Both the position numbers and the translations under genes were made by a program. Shown one piece after another: positions 16,109 to 22,275 of a DNA stretch of 26,499 bases; the stretch's first letter is position 1, and every line of letters begins with the position of its first letter. The DNA comes from JANXQG01 sp037147235 (GTDB lineage Bacteria > Planctomycetota > Planctomycetia > Pirellulales > Thermoguttaceae). The stretch covers positions 1-26,499 of the forward strand of contig JBAWVO010000058.1 of NCBI GenBank assembly GCA_037147235.1, given 5' to 3'. The notes below the pieces were generated by a model, which was not told the DNA's origin, ran no database searches, and saw nothing but the letters and a program-made list of their open reading frames with translations.

Positions 16109-17209
16109 ATGTACGAAGGCAAAACACTCGTTCCCATCCTCTGCATGCACCGTAGCGGCTCAAGCCTGACGACCAACGTCCTTTTTGAATTGGGGATGTC
16201 GCTAGGACCATTCACCGCCATACTCGGCGCGCCGGCGAATCCTCACGGACATTTCGAGTCGCGGGAGTTCTACATTTTGAATCAGGTGGTGCAGGATCAT
16301 GCGTTTGGGTTTGCCGACGATATGCCCGAATCGCCTGAGACCCTCCAACGGTTCGTGGAAAGCGGAGGTCGCTGGCCCGACGGTGTTGACTTACCGCCAT
16401 CGTGGCTCGATCAGGGCGAGGATTTGGTTCGCCGGCTGGTGGCGTCCGGCACGGTGTCCGGTTTCAAGGATCCGCGAGTGCCGCTGGTATGGCCGTTTTG
16501 GGTGGAAGTGTTTCGGCGTTTCCCCGGACTGTGTGTGATCCCGGTAGTGCTGTTGCGTTCGCCCCAAGAGATCGCCATGAGCATCTTCATGCGGAGCCAG
16601 GGGCGGTTTGACTATTGCGACGCGCTCGACGTTACCGCGGCCCACTTCCAGCGGATCGGTGCAATCCAGGCCGATTGGCCCGGATCGCTGGCACGCGTCC
16701 GGTTCCTGCCCGAGTATTTTGTCGAAGACCTGAGTGCGACAAGCCGGCTTTTGGGTTTAGGGTGGAGTGAAGAAGTCTACTCGCGGGTTTTCGACGTCGA
16801 GTGTAAGCATCACGAGGCGGCCGCCGTGGCGCACCCAGCCCAGACGATTTTTGAACAACTCGCAGCACTGCCGGCCCAGAAATTCACGCAAGAGAACGCG
16901 GCCCGAATCGCAACAGATGCCCTGCTTCGCGAACGCCTCGTGCGGCGAAACCAGGTGGATGCCTCTCAGCGGCTGCAACGGACTGAGGTAGCATTAGCTT
17001 CCACGCAAGCAGCAATGGCTTCCACCCAAGCGGCATTGGCCGCCGCCGAGGCCAGGGCCGGGCGGCTGGCGGCCGACCTCCACATGACTAAAGCGTCGCG
17101 ATTCTGGCGGCTGCGCGAGTTGTTGGTAACCCTTCCCGGGCTGAAACGGCTCGCCAACCGGCCGCTGCCGGCGACAACCTCCGTGGAGAATCGGCATGCC
17201 GAAGGTTAA
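16109..17209 (+). CDS. Sulfotransferase-family protein with C-terminal coiled coil
   Basis: This 366-residue protein has a sulfotransferase-like N-terminal domain. The PAPS 5'-phosphosulfate loop is PILCMHRSGSSLTTNVLFE (residues 9-27). The 3'-phosphate segment is FKDPRVPLVWPFWVEVF, followed by VVLLRSPQEIAMSIFMRS. The C-terminal part (about 280-326) is a predicted coiled coil with heptad-like repeats ASTQAAM/ASTQAAL. It is followed by TKASRFWRLRELL (327-339). Likely role: transfer of sulfate from PAPS to a glycan or lipid head group in the cytoplasm. A strong AGGAGA lies about 8 nt before the ATG. It sits 21 nt after the permease gene and overlaps the ATPase gene by 14 nt, so the three form an operon. 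The acceptor is unknown. Confidence 0.86.
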   Translation: MYEGKTLVPILCMHRSGSSLTTNVLFELGMSLGPFTAILGAPANPHGHFESREFYILNQVVQDHAFGFADDMPESPETLQRFVESGGRWPDGVDLPPSWLDQGEDLVRRLVASGTVSGFKDPRVPLVWPFWVEVFRRFPGLCVIPVVLLRSPQEIAMSIFMRSQGRFDYCDALDVTAAHFQRIGAIQADWPGSLARVRFLPEYFVEDLSATSRLLGLGWSEEVYSRVFDVECKHHEAAAVAHPAQTIFEQLAALPAQKFTQENAARIATDALLRERLVRRNQVDASQRLQRTEVALASTQAAMASTQAALAAAEARAGRLAADLHMTKASRFWRLRELLVTLPGLKRLANRPLPATTSVENRHAEG

Positions 17210-18617
17210 CGAATTGGTTCTGCCGATGGAAACGCATTGCGTGCCGACTGCGCAACGCCCGCCGTTCCGCTGCGCTGTGAGTAGCGAATCCCCGAAAGCA
17301 GGCGAGGGCACCGTTCGCGTGACCGAGTTGGGCAAGTGCCATCACATCTACGAGCGGCCGATCGACCGCTTGCGGCAGGTACTCAGCCTTGGCCGGCGAC
17401 GTTTCTTTCGCGAGTTCTGGGCCCTCCGCAACATTTCCTTCAACATCGCGCGCGGCGAGACCGTGGGCATTGTCGGTCGCAACGGCTGCGGCAAGTCAAC
17501 GCTGTTACAACTGATCTGTGGCACGCTGAGTCCCAGCGAGGGGCAGGTCGATGTCCATGGCCGCACAGCCGCGTTGCTGGAACTGGGGGCGGGTTTCAAC
17601 GGCGAATTCACCGGCCGCGAGAATGTTTACACCTACGCCGCGATCCTCGGCCTTTCGCCCCGCGAGATCGATGCCCGCTACCCGGCGATCGTCGATTTCT
17701 CCGAACTGGCCGATTTCATGGACCGCCCGGTGAAGACGTATTCCAGCGGCATGTACGTGCGACTGGCGTTTGCCGTGGCAATCAGCGTTGAGCCGGACAT
17801 CCTGGTGATTGACGAGGCCCTTTCGGTCGGCGACGAGGCATTCCAACGGAAATGCTTTGCACGGATCGAAGCCATTCAGCAGCGCGGCGGCACGATCTTG
17901 TTCGTCTCGCACGATGCCGGGGCAATGGTCCGGTTCTGCAATCGCACCATCCTGCTGGACCGCGGCGAGTTGCTTGCCATCGGTATGCCGAAGGCCGTGA
18001 TCGCCGCCTATCACAAGCTTCTTTACGCGCCGGCAAACCGTGCGGAAGCCGTTCGTGAAGAGATTCTCGCCGGCCGAGTCACGGTAAACTCCCACGCTTC
18101 GCCGATAGCCGCCGCGCCTGCGGTAGATGCCGAGACTCTCTCGCCACGGTACGACGAAGGGTTGAAGACGGCCAGCCGGGTCGATTACGAGCGGTGCGGA
18201 GCGGAAATTCTCGATCCGCGGATTGAAACCTGTGATGGTCGGCAGGTCAATGTTCTCACGCCTCACGAAGAATATGTCATTCGCTACAGCGTGCGGTTTG
18301 ATCGCGAGGCGAATGGCGTCGAGTGGTGTACTCTGCTGAAGACCTTGCAAGGTGCCGAGTTGAGCGGAATCGTCATCCCGGAACCATGCGACAGGCCGCT
18401 GCCGGCCGGATCCCTGGTCGAGGTTGCCTTTCGTTGGCGCTGCCTGCTGCGGCCCGGGGTCTATTTTGTCAATGCCGGAGTTCTGGGGACCGTCGACGGC
18501 GAGTCGGGCTACCTGCACCGCATCGTTGACGCGGTGATGTTCCGCGTGCAGAGCGGGCCGACCTGCGCCACGGCCGGGCCTCTCGATCTGTTCACTGCTG
18601 GGCAGGCGGCCTCTTGA
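17196..18617 (+). CDS. ABC exporter ATPase with Wzt-like C-terminal glycan-binding domain
   Basis: This 473-residue protein energises the Wzm-like permease. The nucleotide-binding domain spans about 40-265: Walker A GRNGCGKST (94-102), signature YSSGMYVRLAF (182-192), Walker B ILVIDEALSVGDEAF (Asp206, Glu207) and switch His239 in VSHD. The FREFWALRNISFNIARGE segment is typical of the TagH/Wzt branch. The C-terminal region (about 318-465: GAEILDPRIETCDGRQVNVL, EEYVIRYSVRF, GVYFVNAGVLGTVDG) matches the beta-sandwich Wzt domain that in E. coli O9a recognises the capped end of the O-chain. The start overlaps the sulfotransferase gene; an internal ATG at codon 11 is an alternative. The 3' end overlaps the convergent glycosyltransferase gene by 26 nt. 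Confidence 0.94.
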   Translation: MPKVNELVLPMETHCVPTAQRPPFRCAVSSESPKAGEGTVRVTELGKCHHIYERPIDRLRQVLSLGRRRFFREFWALRNISFNIARGETVGIVGRNGCGKSTLLQLICGTLSPSEGQVDVHGRTAALLELGAGFNGEFTGRENVYTYAAILGLSPREIDARYPAIVDFSELADFMDRPVKTYSSGMYVRLAFAVAISVEPDILVIDEALSVGDEAFQRKCFARIEAIQQRGGTILFVSHDAGAMVRFCNRTILLDRGELLAIGMPKAVIAAYHKLLYAPANRAEAVREEILAGRVTVNSHASPIAAAPAVDAETLSPRYDEGLKTASRVDYERCGAEILDPRIETCDGRQVNVLTPHEEYVIRYSVRFDREANGVEWCTLLKTLQGAELSGIVIPEPCDRPLPAGSLVEVAFRWRCLLRPGVYFVNAGVLGTVDGESGYLHRIVDAVMFRVQSGPTCATAGPLDLFTAGQAAS

Positions 18618-20631
18618 GAGGAAATGCCGATTTGTTTTGCGATTGCAGTCGCAAGGCGAAATTCTCAGATGACAATGTCAGGTGAGGGCTATAAAAAGGG
18701 TCGCCTTCTCGAAGTGCGTCGTGCCACGTGTCAGCGAAAATTTGTGATTCCTCATTGAACCTGCATTGCTTCTCGAGGGTATCGTTCATTCCGCGCATCC
18801 TCGACTCGTAGTGCGTCAACATAGCGAAAGGAGTCCACACGATCCAGTACCCCTTGCGGCGAATGCGCATGCACAGATCGACGTCGTTGAACACGATAGC
18901 CAACCGCTCATCAAAGCCTCCAGCCTCCTCGAAAACCTCCTTGCGGAGCATCAAGCAAGCACCCGTGATTGCCGACATATTCTGAGTCACCACCAGCCGG
19001 TGGAGGTATCCGGCGGACGACCCGGAAAAGTACCTGTGCGCATGGCCCGCAACGCCGCCTATTCCTAAGATGATTCCCCCATGCTGGATGTCGCCATCGG
19101 GATAGAATAGCTTGGCTCCGACCGCTCCCACCTCGGGTTGCATGGCGTGCTCCAGCATGCGTTCCAGCCAATCCGGGTTCCTCGCTTGCGTATTGTTGTT
19201 CAGAAGTAGTAGTACCTCACCGCGGGTCTGAGTCACAGCGAAGTTATTCAACTTGGAGTAGTTGGAGTGATCATTCCAGGGAATCAGGCGAATCTCAGGC
19301 CGTCGTTCCAGAGTCCGGTAGTAGGCAAAAGTTTTGGGGCAGCGGCTTTGGTTCTCGACAAGGAGAATTTCATAGTTTGTGTAGGTTGACCGCGCAATTG
19401 ATTCGAGGCACCGGTCCAATATGCCGACCTGGTCTTGCGTTGGGATAATGATGGATACCATCGGTCTGCGGAGCAGGGACCGCCGGACATCATACGTATG
19501 AGGAGACACGCCGTCGATAACTGATCCCGCGATTGCCTGCCGGGCGAGGTGTTCGCGAACGGCCTTTTTGCCTGCCTGGTGCGCCTCGTTCTTACCCGCT
19601 CCTTTACTCATGGAAGCGCGATGTTGCCGCCAATGGTAAAGAATCTTGGGAATATGATAAATATGCGATGCTCGTTCCGTAGCGCGCAAAACTAGGTCGT
19701 GGTCCTGCGAACCATCAAACCCCTCTCGTAATCCGCCAACTCTTTCCAGCAGGTCGCGGCGAATCACGACCAGATGGCAGATGTAGTTGTGGCTACGGAG
19801 CGTATCGGGGGACCAGTCCGGTTTGAAATGAGGGTGCTCTCGGTTTCCATTTTCATTAAGGTGGTCCTCGTCCGAGTAAATAAAGTCCAGTTCAGGCTCG
19901 TCATTCAAAGCCCTCACGACTTCAAACAAGGCAAAAGGCGCCAACGTGTCATCGTGATCCAAGAAGGCGATGTAGTCGCCGGAAACCAGTTCCAAAGCCG
20001 CGATCGAATTGCCGGCGATTCCGCGGTTCTCCGGCAGGAGTGCCAGACGAATTCTCGCATCCCGGCGAGCATATTCTTCCAGAACCTGCGCTACCTCCGC
20101 TGCGGGGCTTGCCCCGTCGGCTAAGCAGATTTCCCAATTCTCGCAGGTCTGCGCAAGCACGGAATCGAGCATGGCCCTCAAATAGACAACGGGTGGATTG
20201 TAGACCGGAACCACGAGGCTGATTCGAGGTGAACGCGCAAGTCGCAATTTGCGCTGTTGGCCAAGATCCTCGATGCTAGGTTCGTTTTCCGCAATCCACT
20301 GCGCATAAGCTTTCGCCGAAAAAGATGTGGTACCAGCCTGGTACTTGCCAATCAACCACCTCCAGCGATTCCAGACGCCGCGGACGAATTGCCGGATAAC
20401 ATTGCGGCGTTGCGATCCCCGGGGCAGGATCCAATTCAACAACCGACTACAAGCGTCGAGGACTCGCCAACTGCGTGATGCATGGATCTTGTTGTCATTC
20501 AGCGATTGAATTGTTTCATCCCGCTTACGCACGGTCGCTTCCAGCGAGGAAATCTGATCCGCGATTATCCAAGATTCCTCCGATTGGCATATCTCGACAA
20601 CAGGCTGAATTGCTTTTTCGACGGTCGGCAT
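18592..20631 (-). CDS. Tandem-domain family 2 glycosyltransferase
   Basis: This 679-residue protein has two GT-A glycosyltransferase 2 modules. A short N-terminal coiled-coil region (about 28-48) ends in HASRSWRVLDACSRLLNWIL. Domain 1 (about 136-375) has SLVVPVYNPP, LADGAS, and the metal-binding FLDHDDTL with Asp225/Asp227. The acceptor side includes GSQDHDLVLRA and HWRQH. Domain 2 (about 392-637) has SIIIPTQDQ, LLVENQS, LLLLNNNTQARNPDWLE, GACLMLRKEVFEEAGGFDE and NDVDLCMRIRRKGYWIVWTP. The usual NNDT of this family reads NNNT (478-481). It likely elongates a surface polysaccharide. ATG 20631 is preferred over GTG 20640 because AGGTGA lies about 6 nt upstream. Base composition looks less GC-rich than its neighbours by eye, which may indicate transfer. 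Confidence 0.92.
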   Translation of the reverse strand: MPTVEKAIQPVVEICQSEESWIIADQISSLEATVRKRDETIQSLNDNKIHASRSWRVLDACSRLLNWILPRGSQRRNVIRQFVRGVWNRWRWLIGKYQAGTTSFSAKAYAQWIAENEPSIEDLGQQRKLRLARSPRISLVVPVYNPPVVYLRAMLDSVLAQTCENWEICLADGASPAAEVAQVLEEYARRDARIRLALLPENRGIAGNSIAALELVSGDYIAFLDHDDTLAPFALFEVVRALNDEPELDFIYSDEDHLNENGNREHPHFKPDWSPDTLRSHNYICHLVVIRRDLLERVGGLREGFDGSQDHDLVLRATERASHIYHIPKILYHWRQHRASMSKGAGKNEAHQAGKKAVREHLARQAIAGSVIDGVSPHTYDVRRSLLRRPMVSIIIPTQDQVGILDRCLESIARSTYTNYEILLVENQSRCPKTFAYYRTLERRPEIRLIPWNDHSNYSKLNNFAVTQTRGEVLLLLNNNTQARNPDWLERMLEHAMQPEVGAVGAKLFYPDGDIQHGGIILGIGGVAGHAHRYFSGSSAGYLHRLVVTQNMSAITGACLMLRKEVFEEAGGFDERLAIVFNDVDLCMRIRRKGYWIVWTPFAMLTHYESRMRGMNDTLEKQCRFNEESQIFADTWHDALREGDPFYSPHLTLSSENFALRLQSQNKSAFPLKRPPAQQ

Positions 20632-20806
20632 GTTGCTCACCTGACTTTAAGGATGAAGAAGCGTCAACTCAGGATACCTCACAGAGACTCACGCGGGCAA
20701 TATCAGTTGCCGAAACCCCTCGGTAGTTGGGTTTTCCCTGTTATTGAGCAGTCGTGAAAAACAGGGATCTCCGAAAAATATCCCTATTCCCAGTTCAGCG
20801 GCGTGG

Positions 20807-20812
20807 TATAAT
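20807..20812 (+). promoter_or_regulatory. Possible -10 box upstream of the Bax inhibitor-1 gene
   Basis: A perfect TATAAT lies 145 nt before the ATG at 20958. The -35 position (CTATTC, 17-nt spacer) is a weak match. A dyad AGGGAT / ATCCCT (20763-20785) overlaps the putative -35 region. If this is the promoter, the palindromic element at 20832-20912 would be transcribed as part of the leader. Confidence 0.3.
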
Positions 20813-20831
20813 TCTCCATTGGACGCTAGAG

Positions 20832-20912
20832 GTAGGGTGGGCAGAGCCTAGGCGAGTCCCACCATCCCCCGCGTTCCTAATGGTGGGACTCGTTTCACTC
20901 GGCCCACCCTAC
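20832..20912. repeat. Palindromic intergenic element, copy 1
   Basis: This 81-bp element has perfect 11-bp terminal inverted repeats GTAGGGTGGGC / GCCCACCCTAC. A perfect 12-bp inner dyad CGAGTCCCACCA (20853-20864) pairs with TGGTGGGACTCG (20881-20892). It contains no reading frame. A diverged copy lies at 22127-22210, on the other side of the same two-gene unit. It looks like a MITE- or REP-type element. Confidence 0.8.
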
Positions 20913-20957
20913 TTTGGGCATATTCCAGATCACCACCCCTAGAAAGAAGGGAATGTT

Positions 20958-21671
20958 ATGAGTTACGCACAGAACCAGTACCAAGGTCAACTGGGAGATT
21001 TTGCCGCCCTGGCGGCCGCGGACGAGCGGACTACTTTCATCACCAAAACCTATATGCACTTGGCTGGCGCGATCGCCCTGTTTGCCGCGCTGGAAGCGGT
21101 GATGCTCACGAGTGGAATTGCCCTGAGCCTCTTAGGCATGATGCAGGCCAAGTGGGGCGGGCTGATCATGATGGGGATGTTCATCGTGGTGAGCATGGTG
21201 GCCTCGAGATGGGCCGTTTCGGCCGTCAGTCCCGCAACGCAATACGCGGGCCTGGGGCTGTACATCGTAGCCGAATCGATTATTTTTGCCCCTCTGCTTC
21301 TCATTGCCGATAGCTTCGATCCATCAGTGATTTCATCCGCCGCGCTAACCACGCTTGTTCTTTTTGGCGGATTGACTGCCGCAGTATTTATCACGCGAAA
21401 AGATTTCTCGTTTTTGCGAACATTCCTGGTGTTCGGCAGCTTTGCGGCGATGGGGCTAATCCTCGTTTCTATCTTTGCCGGTTTCCAGCTTGGAGCGTTC
21501 TTTCTTTATGCCATGATCGCCTTGGCCTGCGGCTATATCCTGTACGATACCTCAAACGTACTGCACCATTATCGCATTGGGCAACACGTTGCCGCATCGC
21601 TGGCCTTGTTCGCCTCGGTGGCCCTGCTGTTTTGGTATCTCGTGCAGTTCTTCATGTCGCGGCGAGATTGA
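20958..21671 (+). CDS. Bax inhibitor-1 / YccA family membrane protein
   Basis: This 237-residue protein has about seven membrane segments (YMHLAGAIALFAALEAVML, WGGLIMMGMFIVVSMVASRWA, YAGLGLYIVAESIIFAPLLLIA, ALTTLVLFGGLTAAVFIT, FLVFGSFAAMGLILVSIFAGF, LGAFFLYAMIALACGYILYDT, AASLALFASVALLFWYLVQFF). The family signature is CGYILYDTSNVLHHY, with the conserved Asp involved in the pH-sensitive cation leak known from BsYetJ. Length is normal. AGAAGGGA lies about 5-7 nt before the ATG. The family is linked to stress and membrane protein quality control (YccA-FtsH); the role here is unproven. An unknown small gene follows after 19 nt. Confidence 0.93.
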   Translation: MSYAQNQYQGQLGDFAALAAADERTTFITKTYMHLAGAIALFAALEAVMLTSGIALSLLGMMQAKWGGLIMMGMFIVVSMVASRWAVSAVSPATQYAGLGLYIVAESIIFAPLLLIADSFDPSVISSAALTTLVLFGGLTAAVFITRKDFSFLRTFLVFGSFAAMGLILVSIFAGFQLGAFFLYAMIALACGYILYDTSNVLHHYRIGQHVAASLALFASVALLFWYLVQFFMSRRD

Positions 21672-21690
21672 AGCAGCTCGGGGAGCAGCA

Positions 21691-22101
21691 ATGATGTCTG
21701 ACGATTTTTCTGACGACCCTATTGAGGATGTCGTGCCGGAAGACTCTCCCGGCGAGGTGCAGTCGGCCGATCCGGAAATCGAGCCGACCTTCGACCTTTC
21801 GATCTTTATCGAAACCCAGGGCATCCTCTGCAAATTTCATTGTGAGGGTCGAAATGTGGAATGGACCGTGCCGAAAACGGTCGTTCGCCGTGCGCATAAG
21901 GCCATCGCGATCGATCATCTTTTCGATATCCTCGGTGCCGGCCCAATCCTTGGTTATCAGCTCCGCGAGGCCGTAACCAATAACCCCGAGTTTCTCATGG
22001 TGCCCCGCGCGGTCAACACCTTGACTGATCGCATCACGAAGGCCCTGCGGCAGGTGCAAAAAGCCTTGGCTCTTCCGGTGCCAGGTGCGGAACGCGAATA
22101 A
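21691..22101 (+). CDS. Small acidic conserved hypothetical protein
   Basis: This 136-residue soluble protein has an acidic N-terminus (MMSDDFSDDPIEDVVPEDSP) followed by a compact domain (LSIFIETQGILCKFHCEGRN, WTVPKTVVRRAHKAIAIDHLFD, REAVTNNPEFLMVPRAVNTLTDRI). There is no membrane segment or signal peptide. GGGAG lies about 6 nt before the ATG, and the gene starts 19 nt after the Bax inhibitor-1 stop, so they are likely co-transcribed. The open frame extends upstream to 21577 but this start matches the ribosome binding site. I do not recognise a family. Its end touches a 23-nt tandem duplication and then the second palindromic element. Confidence 0.75.
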   Translation: MMSDDFSDDPIEDVVPEDSPGEVQSADPEIEPTFDLSIFIETQGILCKFHCEGRNVEWTVPKTVVRRAHKAIAIDHLFDILGAGPILGYQLREAVTNNPEFLMVPRAVNTLTDRITKALRQVQKALALPVPGAERE

Positions 22102-22130
22102 TTGTAGGTGCAGAGCGCGAATAATTGTAG
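22085..22130. repeat. 23-nt tandem duplication at the gene 3' end
   Basis: Two adjacent 23-nt units, 22085-22107 and 22108-22130, both contain GCGAATAATTGTAG and differ only at a few bases near the start. The first overlaps the end of the small acidic gene. The second runs into the left end of the palindromic element at 22127. The duplication may have arisen with insertion of that element. Confidence 0.75.
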
Positions 22131-22210
22131 GGCGGGGAGAGCGCAGCGAGCCCCACCAATTCCGTTGCAGTCCGCTTTTAGTGAGGCTCGTTTCACTCTC
22201 CCCACCCTAC
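22127..22210. repeat. Palindromic intergenic element, copy 2
   Basis: This 84-bp element starts GTAGGGCGGGG and ends CCCCACCCTAC. The inner arms are GCGAGCCCCACCA (22146-22158) and GTGAGGCTCG (22181-22190). It shares end and core sequences (GAGCGCAGCGAG/CTCGTTTCACTC type) with 20832-20912. An additional flanking dyad AGGTGCAGA / TCTGCACCT (22106-22114 and 22212-22220) would extend the stem. It lies between convergent genes and could act as a bidirectional terminator. No gene lies within it. Confidence 0.78.
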
Positions 22211-22275
22211 TTCTGCACCTAAAACCGGAAGAGCCAAAAAGGTTGGGCTGCACCTGCACCAGACGCGCCGGATAT

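Noticed and set aside
17505..18518. Minus-strand open frame of 337 codons within the export ATPase gene
   Set aside because: The plus frame has every ABC motif in order. The antisense translation has no recognisable features.
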